A stretch of DNA of 64,000 nucleotides, taken from contig NW_026907807.1 of the NCBI RefSeq assembly GCF_033807575.1, forward strand, positions 62,001-126,000. The letters are read 5' to 3'. The position numbers and the translations under genes were made by a program. This document shows positions 1 through 10,811 of this stretch, piece by piece. Source of the stretch: Cydia pomonella (taxonomy: Eukaryota; Arthropoda; Insecta; Lepidoptera; Tortricidae). The notes beneath the pieces are model-generated. The model saw only the letters and a program-made list of their open reading frames with translations. It was not told the DNA's origin and did no database searches. Every line of letters starts with the position of its first letter. Position 1 is the stretch's first letter.

Positions 1-720
1 ACACGCCGAAATCGCTTACCTTCTTTCTAATGCTAAAAAAACGAACTATAGTAAGCAATTATAATCGTCCATAGACACCCCCAAGAGGGGGTAGCAAGTG
101 CGTTGCCGGAATTTAAGATGAAAGAACGCTTCTTTAAGGTTTTAAGGTCGTATCGGTCCGGAAAATGTATATATACATGTACGCTTGTTAATGCATTAAA
201 GCATGTGCTTCCAATTAGGATCAATTATTGCTGCACTTGCATTGCTGTATGTCACCAATGCGTTAGTCAGACCTAGCCAAAAATGCACTCAATGGACCAC
301 TCCAAGCAAGAAGGTACGTGAAGAATGGCGACGGATTGTGAAGCTTGCCACCGACCCTGATATGACGAACGCTACCACTCTGACAAGAGCGTGATGAGAA
401 AGAAGAAGATTGCTGCATTGATAGTACCTCTACGGATTGGGACCCTTTGGGAGCAAACCGTAGCAATAGCAACGTGGACCAAGAAAAAGTTGTAATGGAA
501 GTACTTGAAATTGCCAACAAAATACAACGATATCTTAAACTCCGTCATCGCATTGCTAACCAAATTGAAATTCTGTAAATATATTTTAAAAATCAAAAAG
601 TATTCTGCAAGTAGCCTCGTAAGGCCCAAGGTCCTATCTATAGGACTTATTCAGTTCTATGAAATTTAAATCATATTCAATTAGGACAGAGTTGCATTTG
701 TTTTGTTTCGTGCAATTTTA
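1..720. other. No confident feature; weak LINE-tail candidate inside
   Basis: AT-rich sequence without a recognisable gene. Positions 283-394 on the plus strand read as a short tryptophan/arginine-rich segment (WRRIV..ATDPD) that loosely resembles the extreme C-terminus of some RTE-like LINE proteins, and it ends in two stop codons. The resemblance is too weak to call. Confidence 0.3.
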
Positions 721-1061
721 AAACAAAATAAAATCTACTGTATTTCGTGAACTATAGGTTCAAATTCCAGTGGCAAATTTTGGGTTTTTCATTTCTATGG
801 CTGGGCCTTAAGAGGGTAGGCCTTGGAAGACCCATGACGACATCTACCGTTAAATTGCTTATCCTTTTACTCTGGTATCCACGCGTCCGTGTTTACAGAA
901 AACAAAATGCGTTTTGAGTTGGTATCTCGTTTGTCCACATTTGTAAGGTGAGCAAATAACGGTACACGTACATTTTCTCTGCGTCTTGCCTTGAGTTAAA
1001 TGGTGACACACGGGTGGATAGAACTTCTTACTGAATGATAACTTTAAATACAAAATTTATT

Positions 1062-1290
1062 TTTAATAAGCAGAAACGTCTGCGGACGAATAAATATGAA
1101 AGTGGAAAAAATTCTGCCTCGGGTGAGACGATATGTAGATACTCCAGCGCTCTGCTAACTGAGCCACCAAGACCTCACCCAAAGCCAGCAAATTCTCCCA
1201 CCATACGAGTCTAGGGCACCCTAGCGACATCTATCGTAAAAGCGTTACACTTCTTAAACGGCTACCGGAGTTCCAAGTCATATTGTGAGA
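1062..1290 (-). repeat. tRNA-derived SINE-like repeat, family S3
   Basis: Read on the minus strand, a tRNA-like A box (TGGCTCAGTTAGCAGAGCGC) lies near 1150-1170 and the element runs towards the tail motif cagacgtttctgctt at 1069-1083. Parts of the same arrangement recur near 57,655-57,790, and the segment ttccaagtcatattg near 1270 recurs near 55,850. It is a retroposed RNA polymerase III-type repeat rather than a functional tRNA, because the acceptor stem is not complementary. Confidence 0.55.
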
Positions 1291-2324
1291 TGGTATTGGG
1301 GGTTGATTAAATATATCATACTTTAAACTTTGGATATTAAAAGTCAGTAATTGGATGTAATCACTGTTGTATAGAAGAGGTCTGAACTACTTTGGGGCGT
1401 CGATAGAGAAAGGCGCATGGCGATTTATATAATTGTTATTTATTATCGCAATTTTATTAGGTATGGTGCGTTCCTATGAAAATAAATCTATAAGGCATCA
1501 ATTACGTTAAGCTAATTATTTGGACTGTAAATGCGAACTCGTAAATTTTACACTGCGGGAATACATATATGCAATACAAACTATGCCTTTTATTGTTTGA
1601 AACATAATCAGTATTTGATGAAATCTTTATACAATATAAATTAACGCCCATACCTATCTGGGAAAATTACATTTGTCGTCGGCTCGTCAAATCAAGGAAA
1701 AACCCAGTAAAACCAAGATTCGACCCTTAATCATCTAAATTGGTACATATAATTACATCTGTGCTTATGCACTTTAATACGGTAACGATACAATAACTCG
1801 TAACTTTATCAACCGAAATTTCCAAGACAGTATACACAGTTTAGGTGAGTAACTATTTAACATGCACATGTTAAATTCAATCTACATGACATGAATGATA
1901 CAATATCAGGAATTTCCATCGGCAATTCACCATCAAAATATCTGTAGAGATTTGAACCATTGCGTCGAGCAATAATCATAATATATAATAATAATGAGAA
2001 TCGAACTCATTTAGGCATTTATTTAACATTAATTATCCCATCATACATAGGATGTTATAAGCTCAAAATAGATCATACAACATAAGTGAGTGAGCTCACT
2101 AGAGCATCTTAACTAAGATAATTCACTGATTAATCTGCTATTAATTCTCTAGAATCGCCCCAACAATTAATTCAGATTTTCAAGCAAGAATTGAACTTGC
2201 AAGGGTTAAATATGCTGTCATTTGATAAAATGCAACTTGGGCGGTTATTTGTGTAAACCTCATGAAAAGGAACTTATACATATTAGCTTCAAGAACAACA
2301 TCCTAGGTACTTAACTGGATTATG
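1291..2324. other. No feature seen
   Basis: AT-rich, with stops in all frames. Nothing in it matched another part of the window by eye. Confidence 0.4.
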
Positions 2325-2412
2325 TCGCCAAGAACGGGAACCACTTTTACAAGTACTGCCAATAATATATTATTTGTGTACAATAAAGTATTTTACTACT
2401 ATTACTAATATT
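2325..2412 (+). repeat. LINE 3' end with polyadenylation-like signal
   Basis: The segment 'caagtactgccaataata', followed by a 'gtgcaataaagta'-like signal (here gtacaataaagtatt) and a short (act/att)n run, has the form of a 5'-truncated non-LTR retrotransposon tail on the plus strand. No coding sequence is attached. Confidence 0.45.
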
Positions 2413-2544
2413 GTCGAGACAGTTTAAACTCAGTTGGAAACACTTCTCCTTGCCGTGTCTAAGATCAGAGTGTCCCATCATTAACTCACTTCGCCAACTT
2501 AAACAACTACAACTTTATTATCTACATATTATCTTAACCTTAGG

Positions 2545-2900
2545 TATAATGTAACAAGAGTCATTTCCACTCGACACCCCTCCGGGGGTTTTCGACGTCT
2601 CCTTGCAAGTGCGCCGTCTCGCTCCTTCTTACTGTGACTCGCATTGTATCGCTCGCACAGGACGCGTTCGCGCCGTCTCCTTCCAACGCATGGCGCCATC
2701 AGGAAGCTGGTACTGCCTCGCTCCTCTCGCTCTCGAAAGGAATTTTTAAACGCCATGCACCAACGCCCGTAGCAGACGCAGAGTGTCGTGCACATGTTGT
2801 TTGCCTGAAATCATTTGAAAGAACCACGGTAGATATCGATACGTATTGCGTTATGAACCGTAAGGTCATGTGCCGAGATGCTAGATTAGTTTGATCTTGT
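2545..2900. other. CpG-rich segment of unknown origin
   Basis: This stretch stands out from its AT-rich surroundings. It is rich in CG dinucleotides (gcgccgtctc, gacgcgttcgcgccg) between about 2560 and 2790, and overlapping frames stay open on both strands (2634-2894 plus, 86 codons; 2529-2795 minus, 88 codons). Neither product is recognisable. It could be an untranslated or first exon, a promoter island, or an old TE piece. Simultaneous openness on both strands is what GC-rich sequence gives by chance, so I do not call a gene. Confidence 0.3.
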
Positions 2901-3417
2901 GTACAGTAACGTGATATTTGCTAGCATTTTATTGCCTTTAAATAAATATTGGGAAGGCAGATCATAAATTAGACCTTTCTAATTGTTGGTCTCCGTTTTG
3001 TTGTTTATTTTAAACAGAGCAGATCATTGTTTGACTACTCATCCAGTTCTTAGAAAGGGTACCTTTTAAACTAGTTGCAATTGCGTATCAATATTTCTAA
3101 ATTATTAACACCTACTATGTACGTCAAGCTGTGTTGCCATCTCAATTGGAAATTCACCAGTTACAATGTGCTGCCCAATACTAAATTCAATCTTACACAG
3201 ATTAATCTAGTCTAAAACCAATCTAAAACTAAGCGAGGCTTACGAGTATTTCATGAATAAAAGACTAGGCTTAATGATAGAAAGACTTCATGACATATTT
3301 AAACTATAAACTAAAATAGATCTCATTTACTTACAATAGTTATTTGTTTTACAAGGGGGCAAAGTTGTTGTTTAACCGCTCGTGCTAATATTGATACCCG
3401 AGCAAGCGAAAGATTCG
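2901..3417. other. No feature seen
   Basis: AT-rich spacer. The only echo is 'ggaaattcacca' near 3150, which recurs near 55,858. Confidence 0.4.
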
Positions 3418-3419
3418 AA

Positions 3420-3790
3420 AATTGCACCACGAGCGTATCGAGTGGTTCGAGAAGTGGAATCTTGAGCGTTGCGAGGGTTTCAAGGCACGAGGGTTAAACA
3501 AACTTTGCCTCCGAATTAAACACAACATTTTTCACCACATTAACGCGAGAAAAATACTAACTATGAAATACCAAAAAAAAACAAACAAAATCAAATCCAA
3601 ATGAACTTAATTAAAAATTTATCATCCAAAATCATCATTTAAAAGTAAATTCTACCAGCTAACATAAGGAAACGACTCAAAATTTGCATCTGATTACTTT
3701 GTCCCACAAGTGGATAAAATGCAACTTTCTCATTAGTTTTTGAACAATCAAGAGGGCCTTTACCAGTTGGTGTGGTGAAAAATAATAAAT
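3420..3790. repeat. Interspersed repeat B, copy 1
   Basis: Begins around 'cacgagcgtatcgagtggtt' and ends in 'ttggtgtggtgaaaaataat'. The same order of blocks (cacgagcg..gtggttcgag, gagcgttgc.agggtttcaa, aacgcgag, then ataaaatgcaactttctcat) recurs at 4032-4433, and the right half recurs at 22,237-22,385. Short frames inside (3422-3604 plus, 3639-4013 minus) are incidental. The class is unknown; I see no TIRs, poly(A) or coding remnants. Confidence 0.6.
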
Positions 3791-4031
3791 GCCCAAGCCA
3801 TCTAGCAGTTCGAACTCGCATCTTCAGCCTTCGGGTATAGCCATAACCTCTAGGGTATGTGTATGTACGTGCGTGCGCATGGGAAAGCACCCACGAGATG
3901 GTCTGATGATGGGAAGAGGGTGGTTGGCGGCAACATGTAGTACGTGTCCCATATGGCTTATGACAGCACACTATGGAGACAGAGCACTTAACCCCTCGTT
4001 GATTCTCGATCAAGTAGAATATTCCAAATCT

Positions 4032-4433
4032 GAACCACGAGCGTAATGAGTGGTTCGAAAGGGGAATTTTGAGCGTTGCAAGGGTTTCAAAGCACGAGTG
4101 TTAAACAAACTTTGCTACCGAGTGAAACAAAAACAAACACAATTACGCTAACGCGAGGTAAATTAAAGCTCTTAAACATTACAAAGCAAATTAAAATGAG
4201 GGCTATTGAATATTTATCAATAAAAATCATCACTCCAATCATCGCTGGATCTTTTACTGAGGTGTGCCAATAAAGAGCATTCTATCTCTTATCTATGTAC
4301 ATGCTAGCCAACATAAGGCAACTCAAAATTACTATCAAATTACTTTGCCACCCTTGTAGATAAAGTGCAACTTTCTCATCAGTTTTAGAAGAATAAATAA
4401 GGCATTTCCGAGTGAGTGTAGTAGAAATTAAAT
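4032..4433. repeat. Interspersed repeat B, copy 2
   Basis: A diverged second copy in the same orientation as the one at 3420, offset by about 610 bases and separated by unrelated sequence (3791-4031). Block order is conserved from 'cacgagcgtaatgagtggtt' to 'gtagtagaaattaaatg', with small insertions. The pair may be a local duplication or independent insertions. Confidence 0.55.
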
Positions 4434-4685
4434 GTTGTGCGTCATTTTTTTCGCCAGTGTGTCACAAACACATCAGCAAACGCCGCGAGCGTCACTTTCT
4501 CCTGAAACAACATTTTTGATAGTGTCATTCCTTACTCCCCCCCCCTAAAGGTCGAGTCCTTAGGGGTCGTTTATATTTTTTTACTGGCTCTGGGATCCTC
4601 GGTATGTTTATTTACGGTGGCAAACAAGCATATGGTCTGTCTAATGGAAAGAGGTTACAGTAGTTATTATACTGCATATCTACAG

Positions 4686-4745
4686 TTGACTTGGTCTAGT
4701 CAGAATCAACACGGGTCAGTGTTGATTCTGACTAGATCAAGTCAA
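4686..4745. repeat. Short near-perfect hairpin
   Basis: Two 27-base arms (4686-4712 and 4719-4745) are reverse complements with a single mismatch, around a 6-base loop (gggtca). It lies inside an open frame (4617-4844, 75 codons) that has no recognisable product. The size fits a tiny MITE remnant or a small-RNA precursor; the sequence alone cannot decide. Confidence 0.7.
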
Positions 4746-4857
4746 AGGAAAATGTGTCGTTTGCCATCTAATATGAATTTACCTACAGAACATGTGGTTC
4801 TACTCTCCCGAACTAGTGTGGGAATAAGCACTTTCCGTGCCTAGGCTGAAAATTTTA

Positions 4858-5005
4858 AGTACTGCAAAACGTTGTAGGATACGTGTGCGAATAGGTAATT
4901 CGCAATTCGTGTCGATTTAAAACACTCCCTTCGGACGTGTTTTAATTTGTCACCACTCGTTGCGAATTTCCTACTTTCCGCACTTGCATCGTATAAAACT
5001 ATTAT
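4858..5005 (-). mobile_element. MITE family M2, fragment
   Basis: Contains the diagnostic blocks gcgaataggtaattcgca, gtcgatttaaaacactccct and gtgttttaattt in reverse orientation to the fuller copies at 21,662 and 35,420. Its two halves are themselves inverted around the 'cccttcgg' centre, so it can fold. No transposase is present. Confidence 0.65.
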
Positions 5006-5084
5006 TTCATTTTTATAAACCATGACAGTCGTTAACACGCAAGGCCTAAAGAGAAGCGGATACCGCAGCCTATGTTGGTTTGTA

Positions 5085-5235
5085 ACTACGATCTGAGTGT
5101 CATCGAGCTCATCGAGGGTAGGCGGGTTTAGGGTCGCAACGCGCATGTTGGAGTTGCAGGCGTACATAGGCTACGGAGACTGCTTACCATCAGGCGGGCC
5201 GCATTGTTTGCCACCGACGTAGAAAAAAAAAACCG
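5085..5235 (+). repeat. CR1/Jockey-like LINE 3' tail (family L1t)
   Basis: Carries the recurrent tail 'gttgcaggcgtacataggct', 'catcaggcgggccg' and 'ttgccaccgacgtag', ending in an A-run. The same tail ends the coding fragments at 50,160 and 52,400, which identifies it as the 3' terminus of a non-LTR retrotransposon. This copy keeps only the terminal ~140 bases. Confidence 0.7.
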
Positions 5236-5289
5236 ATACATCGTAAATTATGCGTACTTTCTGATGTAGCAACTGTACCTAAGCAATAT

Positions 5290-5562
5290 GCTGGAGTGGT
5301 TGTGTTTAAATCACTAGATATTTCTTATGTATACTACTGTTTGTTTGTTTGTTTACTGTTTGAGTATTTGTGTATTTCTTATGAATGTATTATGTACGTA
5401 CATGTATCAATTGTATTATCACCTATACCTCATGTTTTTGCACCGCCTACAACTTATCTGCTTTGCCTAAAGGTTGACTGGTAGAGAATGCCTTACGGCA
5501 TTAAGTTCGCCTATTGTACAGTGTGTTTTCTTATGTGCAATAAAGAATAAATAAATAAAATA
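5290..5562 (+). repeat. LINE 3' UTR and tail (family Jt)
   Basis: The terminal block 'ggttgactggtagagaatgc', then 'ggcattaagttcgcc', 'tgtgcaataaagaataaata' and (ataaa)n, is shared with copies at 20,000 (-), 25,880 (-), 33,458 (+), 47,365 (+) and 52,980 (-). Positions 5290-5460 belong to the same UTR, because the 'ataggtgata..ggcggtg' stretch also precedes the tail at 53,090-53,130. This is the form of a Jockey-type LINE end. Confidence 0.65.
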
Positions 5563-6004
5563 AATAAATATCAGTGATTTTAAAAATTATCCCGGCGTCG
5601 CAATTACTCCAACACACCTTAACACTTCCTTACACTGAAATGTAAGGAACCTTTTTTCTAATATCCATTCGTGTTTGTATAACCTTCGGGCACATTATTA
5701 CGACTGTATCTTTATCTAACCCCCTATTACTCCCGTATCCAACGTGCTATCAGCAAATATAAATAATGGTGTCGCTCTTTTATCGTTCTCTCACTGTCGC
5801 AGACTCGTTTTATTTCTTCAAAGTGTAGTTTAGGATTTTTGTAAAATATAGCGAGAGTTCTTCGCCAAATAGCTCTTTCATTTCATTTGTCTTGATGAAA
5901 ACAACGATAGGATTGTTATTGTTGGTGAATTTGAGAATATTTTGCTAAGAAATGTCGCAATCGTGTCCGATTATAAAAAAAATCTAATTCAAATTTAGGT
6001 GTAA
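5563..6004. other. No feature seen
   Basis: Unique AT-rich sequence; no open frame above background. Confidence 0.4.
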
Positions 6005-6204
6005 AGAAAGCTTATTTGGGACAACCGACTGGTCGCCGTCCAGTGGGTCGGCCCAGATACCGCTGGAGCGACAGTGTACAGGCGGATCTGTGCCAACTCA
6101 AAGCCGATAACTGGCAGGAAGTGGCACAGGATCGGGACAGGTGGCGTTCTCTCGTTTTGGAGGCCAAGACCCTCTTTGGATCACTGCGCCACAATAGTTA
6201 GTTA
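6005..6204 (+). pseudogene. RTE-like LINE C-terminus (type R-a), 5'-truncated
   Basis: A 61-codon open end (6016-6201) reads GRRPVGRPRYRWSDSVQADL, then W..VAQDRDRWRSLVLEAK and LFGSLRHN before the stop. This is the extreme C-terminus of an endonuclease/reverse-transcriptase polyprotein of an RTE-type LINE, the part downstream of the RT domain. Related ends occur at 19,655 (+), 31,649 and 31,967 (-) and 60,919 (-). No RT or endonuclease motifs precede it, so this is a dead 3' fragment left by incomplete reverse transcription. The frame is intact to its stop. Confidence 0.75.
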
Positions 6205-6764
6205 AATTCAGATTTGAAGTGAAATTATGAGATAGACTTGAATAATGGACAGAAAAAAAACGATTTCAGGGTCCTATAAATCCCGGTCTTTTTATAGGCT
6301 TGCGTAGCGATATAGGTCCAACACGTAGATGCCCCTTAGAGAGCTTTAATGTTATGTATAACGCCTGCTGGAACTCGTTCACAGGCGCAACAATACAAGG
6401 TGCCCGTGAGCATTGCGAAAGATTTTAACGGTGCATTCCTGGTAATATTTAGAAACTAAAATGTCATATAATTTTTTCTGGATTAGGCCTAGTTTCAGAG
6501 ATAATTAAATGTTTTTCGAAAACATTCTTTCGCCATAAGTCGGTACAAAACACATTTTTTACTGCGGTATTGCCACTTTGAGGTCTAGTCTGGACATATC
6601 TATTGATTGACATCGAAAAATTAAAAAAATGTATTCGAGAGGCTACCCCCAAATAAAAATAAAACTTTTAGTTAATTTTAGATTATGTGTTTATCAATAA
6701 AAATTACGTTTTATGTACAGGAGTATGTATGTATAACGGTCTATGGATTGAAGTTTAGGTGGAC
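6205..6764. other. No feature seen
   Basis: AT-rich; the minus-strand frame at 6464-6652 matches no family I know. Confidence 0.4.
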
Positions 6765-6966
6765 AATGAGACTGGGTTATTGCGAAGATGTCCGGGCACC
6801 TGCCATAACAATGCTTTCGCTAGTTATCATATCTCGAGTGTGCGGAGTGTTAGGGTCGGCATCGCGCATGTAACACCTCTGGAGTTGCAGGCGTACATAG
6901 GCTACGGAGGCATCATACCATCAGGCGGGACGTATGCTTGTTTGCCACCGACGTAGTATTTAGAAA
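6765..6966 (+). repeat. CR1/Jockey-like LINE 3' tail (family L1t)
   Basis: Another copy of the 'ggagttgcaggcgtacatag' / 'ttgccaccgacgtagtat' tail, with roughly 70 more upstream bases (from 'gagtgtgcggagtgttaggg'). Open frames here (6685-6873, 6759-6956) are translations of the tail and carry no protein signature. Confidence 0.65.
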
Positions 6967-7524
6967 AAATAATGTGTATGTCCTAAGAAGAGACAGAGAC
7001 GTGAACCTATAGCTGTGAACCACGAGATTGTCTGACTTTTCATTAATACACTACACTGCGTATAACCTATAACAAACGCAAAACAAACAACAATCTTCTA
7101 GAAAAACTCTGTTCAAGTCACACTGAATTTATCCCGTAAAGTCACGAGTAAGACAAACTGTACGTTTTTTTAATAAAATTCAATTTGCCAACGTTTAAAA
7201 GACAACTGCAGTTTGTTGTCACAATTCAATTTCTTACAACGCAATTTCGAGCTCACTGTTGCGAATGACGTTAAATGCAATTGTTATTTTTCTTGTGTAT
7301 TGAAATTTAAATGGCTGAATTTCGCTTTTGAGTGGTTGAAGTTTGAAGTTCAATTAATATATGTTTTCTTTAAATATTCAGAGACTTAAATCTACTAAGA
7401 TAGTTGCAACTTTTTAAGCCCCTTTGTATTAAAAGTTTAGATGTTATTGGGGATATTTCAATATATTAGTATTCAATATAGTAGTAATGACAATTACAAT
7501 TGGACTTTGGTCAGGTTGGTGAAA
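6967..7524. other. No feature seen
   Basis: Unique AT-rich sequence with no open frames of note. Confidence 0.4.
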
Positions 7525-7861
7525 CAGGGGCCTGGTGGTCTGGCGGTAAGAGCGTGCGACTTGCAATCCGTAGGTCGCGGGTTTAAACCCTGGCTCGTAC
7601 CAAAGAGTTTTTCGGAACTTATGTACGAAATATCTTTTGATAAAATTTACCAGTCGCTTTTCGGTGAAGGACAAAATCGTGACGAAACCGGACTAATCCC
7701 AATAAGGCTTAGTTTACCCTCTGGGTTGGAAAGTCAGATGGCAATCGCTCTCGTTAAAACTAGTACCTACGTCAATTCTTGGGTTTAGGACCCAGCGGAC
7801 TCTAAGCTCCCATGAGCCGTGGCAAATATGCCAGGACAACGCGAGGAAGTTGATGATGATT
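7525..7861 (+). mobile_element. tRNA-derived SINE, family S1, near full length
   Basis: The head carries an A-box-like segment (tggtctggcggtaagagcgt) and a B box inside gtcgcgggtttaaaccctgg, spaced as in tRNA genes. The body continues through accagtcgcttttcggtgaa and aaaccggactaatcccaata to ggacaacgcgaggaag and a (tga)n tail. The 115-codon frame over it (7441-7788) is a by-product of the repeat. Other copies lie at 27,936, 37,018 (-), 50,980 and 53,778. Transcription by RNA polymerase III and mobilisation by a LINE are inferred from the class. Confidence 0.85.
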
Positions 7862-8482
7862 AGTACGTACTACGTACTAATTGTAGTGTTGAAAAATTAC
7901 ACTTTAGCAATGATTTCAATATGTTTATATTAACTTATTGTACGAAACAAGTAAAGCTTACAGCAGATATAGACCTAAATGAAAATATAAACGTAAACTT
8001 ATCCCTATGATGGAAATATATTATTACTTCTCGTAAAACTGATTATATTTCAACGTCAATTCCATTTTAGAAATAACAAAAAGGAGATAATTCTAAATGC
8101 ATTGAACGTTTGTCTAAATTGCGTTTAAAACCGCCCATAGATATTCACAAGATTATATATAGGTATACTGTACATAACCATTATAAAAGAGATCTCAAGT
8201 CATTTATAAGTGGCTTAGATATAGAGACCAAGTTATGCTAGCTACATAATGTACAGCATTTCGTAAGTAATATAGCTGTACTTGTTTACCGAAACATCTA
8301 AGACCGGGCTTAGGAGTAGAGATCAGAATCATAAATCTCCCTTTACACCAGAGACTGCAGCTTACACTGACAGAGAGATCACTAACGCTGTAATTGAGAC
8401 TTTTGGAATAGAGTATGTCATATTTGTATGGAGACAGCTCCAGGCGCCAGCGCTGGATTTTCTAATTTTTTATTTTACTGGT
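7862..8482. other. No feature seen
   Basis: Starts with a short palindromic 'tagtacgtactacgtacta' next to the SINE end, then unique AT-rich DNA. The frame at 8282-8530 overlaps the antisense of the retrotransposon fragment that follows. Confidence 0.4.
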
Positions 8483-8775
8483 GTGTTTCTTGTCAAACAT
8501 AAAGGAAACAGAACGCTGATCAGTGATTAGCAGAAATAGCTTCCCGATGAGAAAATGCCGCCATTTCTTCTAGGATTCAACGATTGCGTAAGCTTCTTTC
8601 TCCATCGCCGAATTGTTCTGTTCACTTTGATTGAGCGTTCTCGAATAGAATGCCACAGGCCTGCCAGCCTGTGAAAGCGTCGCTGCAATTGAGTAACTAG
8701 TGGGTGTTAACTGCTGCCATCTACTACGCATGTTACAACGTGATTCAATATTTCTTCTAACAAACTCTACCACTT
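8483..8775 (-). pseudogene. Ty3/gypsy-type RT/RNase H fragment
   Basis: On the minus strand the frame ending near 8570 contains SIAATLSQAGRPVAFYSRTL followed by NQSEQNNSAMEKEAYAIVES. This is the N-terminal part of the RNase H domain that follows reverse transcriptase in Ty3/gypsy LTR retrotransposons. A TAG stop interrupts it; the same frame then continues as a KWRHFLI..LF..ITDQRS segment down to about 8490. Only about 95 residues survive, with no RT catalytic box, integrase or LTR nearby. It is an old, non-functional fragment. The family assignment is firm; the lineage is not. Confidence 0.8.
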
Positions 8776-8917
8776 TCTGTACCTTGTAAGTATAATTGTT
8801 GCTTTTTTCTACGTGCCTGCTTTATAGTGTTCGTCACTTTCCCGGGACATAATAAGAACACAAAAAATCGTTGACCCACCCATTATGAGCCAGTTAAGTA
8901 CTCAACTCAGTCCTTTA

Positions 8918-9012
8918 CCTTGGATAAGTTTGGGCTGAAGGGTGTCAAGTTCCGGCGGTTCCGCGACCAACTCCTTGACACAGCGAGGTTCCGAAATGCA
9001 TCGCAGCCATAA
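8918..9012 (+). pseudogene. LINE ORF1-like C-terminus (type O)
   Basis: Reading in frame to the stop at 9010-9012 gives GLKGVKFRRFRDQLLDTARF then RNASQP. The minus-strand fragment at 28,744-29,119 ends the same way (GVEFRRFRG.L.DTA...NASQP, stop). Such 'fRrFRGrL' endings are what I recall of gag-like ORF1 proteins of insect LINEs. A 63-codon frame on the opposite strand (8902-9093) is its shadow. An AATAAA-like run follows about 65 bases after the stop. Upstream coding sequence is lost. Confidence 0.6.
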
Positions 9013-9184
9013 TGTGTCTTTTTTAGTTTTCATGAATTTCACAATATGTATGCTTAATTTCTCTATGGGTATGGGAAAATAAAAATAAATCATTTAATTT
9101 AAAATGCAAACTTTTTGCCAAATATGACTAACTTCAGAATAAAAACAGCATTGTTCCTTTTGACAATTTTAGGGCCCATTTGTC

Positions 9185-9680
9185 AGATTATATGAACTGA
9201 ACCCGCTGTCTCTGTAAGCTACGGTGGACAATTTGCTTAGTATTCAGAGGGCGGTAGTCATTTTATTTATCGGTGACGGAACAACTACGCTACAAGGCCC
9301 TGCACAGCCACAGACTAAATAAAATATATAGTTACCCAAACTATAGATTATATGAACCGAGCTCTAGAGGTATCTGTACGCTGTGCTTGACAATTTTCTT
9401 AGTATTCAGAGGGCGGTAGTCATTTTATTTATCGGTGACGGAACAACTACGCTACAAGGCCCTGCACAGCCACAGACTAAATAAAATATATAGTTACCCA
9501 ACCTATAGATTATATGACCCGAGCTCTAGAGGTATCTGTACGCTGTGCTTGACAATTTTCTTAACATCGGGTGGTAGTCATTTTATACATCGGTGACGGA
9601 ACAACTACGCTACAAGGCCCTGCCCAGCCATGGACTAAATAAAATATATAGTAACACTAACTATAGGTTATTATGGACCG
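9185..9680. repeat. Tandem repeat, ~160-bp units (three copies plus stub)
   Basis: Three head-to-tail units begin near 9185, 9345 and 9507 (spacing about 160 and 162 bases). Each contains gaggtatctgtacgctgtgc (or its variant), cggtagtcattttatttatc and cggtgacggaacaactacgc, then ataaaatatatagtta. A fourth unit starts at 9662 and breaks off after 'ggaccgc'. Units two and three are nearly identical. The block continues at 10,812 after a LINE fragment. Confidence 0.85.
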
Positions 9681-10811
9681 CTCCTTATCTTGGGTGCCCC
9701 AAGTGGGTGAGGTTAGCAGGAAGGTGTTTGCTGCTGTTGCTTCTCTTAAGGTCTTAGCACACTATTGCAACTCAACAGCCACTCGACTCAAAATTAAATA
9801 TTGAAATTAAAGCCTTATCTTGTATGTCCTACAGTACATTGTTAAAATTTAGGTAACTGTCGGATGGTCTCCGCGTCGTCCACTAAGCTGAACCAAAAGT
9901 GAGTTGAGTTGGTGTGGAATTGATATAGTGTACGAAGACCTTTAGGCGACTACGTAATTTCTTGCCAATCGCCACCAAAATTGCGCTTGCTCAATCTCTT
10001 CTTCTTCCAATCTTCGATTACGCTGACATCTCCTATCTTGATCTCACAGAAGAGCAACTGAATAAGCTTGAGCGAATACAAAATCTCTGCCTCCCGTTAT
10101 ATATTGGGATTGCGTAAATTTGACCACGTTTCTCATTTTCGCGTGCAACTCAAGTGGCTCTCAATCCGTTATCGTCGTAAGTTTCATATTCTTTGTCTTC
10201 TTTATAGTGTACTATTTAATCCCACCACTCCCCTTTACCTAAAAAAACTCTTTAGTTATTCAAATTCCACTAGATCCTCACAAACTTAGCTTCTTTCTGT
10301 CCCTCCTTCCTCTTCAAAATTGTATAATTGCTCATTTTATTTTCGGGCTGTTCGGTTATGAAACTCTCTTCCTGTAGAATAAGACGCGCTCAATCCCTTG
10401 CTATTTTCAAATCCCATCTTAAAGACTGTTATCTGTCTCTTCTTTAGTGTTTCTGTCCGCGTTACTGGTTATTACTTTTGGCAAGAATTATATAGCATTG
10501 TATATATGTATATATGTAGGTATATAATTATGTAAGTAGTATGTATGTATATGCATTGTTTTACTGTTGTAGACTTAAATTTTAAAGGTATTGTCTCTAC
10601 TGCTATTTAGTTTTAATTTAGTTTTTTGCACCTCCTAATTAGTAAAATTAAAAGTTTCATTTTTCCACTATCTAAAGGTTGTCTGGAAGAGATCGCTCTG
10701 TAGCGATAAGGCGGCCTGTTTTTTACCTCTATCTTCATGTATTATATGTGTTTCCATGTACATTTGTTCTGAGGTTGTGCAATAAAGAGGGTTTGTATTG
10801 TATTGTATTGT
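9681..10811 (+). pseudogene. Non-LTR retrotransposon 3' part inserted in the tandem repeat
   Basis: From about 9930 to 10,120 one frame reads RRLRNFLPIATKIALAQSLL, then LPIFDYADISYLDLTEEQLN and KLERIQNLC. The sequence then shifts frame into LRKFDHVSHFRVQLKWLSIR (10,068-10,289), and NSLPVE resumes near 10,362. This is the region behind the RT domain in Jockey/CR1-type LINE pol proteins. The 3' UTR runs to a (tattg)n tail at 10,793-10,811, which directly abuts the resumed tandem repeat. At least one frameshift and stops show it is dead. The RT catalytic motifs are absent because of 5' truncation. Confidence 0.75.

Noticed and set aside
203..394. 63-codon frame starting with a hydrophobic segment, like a small secreted protein
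   Set aside because: No conserved motif, no second supporting exon, and the C-terminal half loosely resembles LINE endings; length is within chance.
2529..2894. Overlapping open frames on both strands as a gene
   Set aside because: Both are open because the region is GC-rich; neither product is recognisable.
3639..4013. 124-codon minus frame as a gene
   Set aside because: It starts in repeat B and shows no domain or plausible composition.
7441..7788. 115-codon frame as a protein
   Set aside because: It is a translation of the S1 SINE; the same residues recur at other S1 copies.
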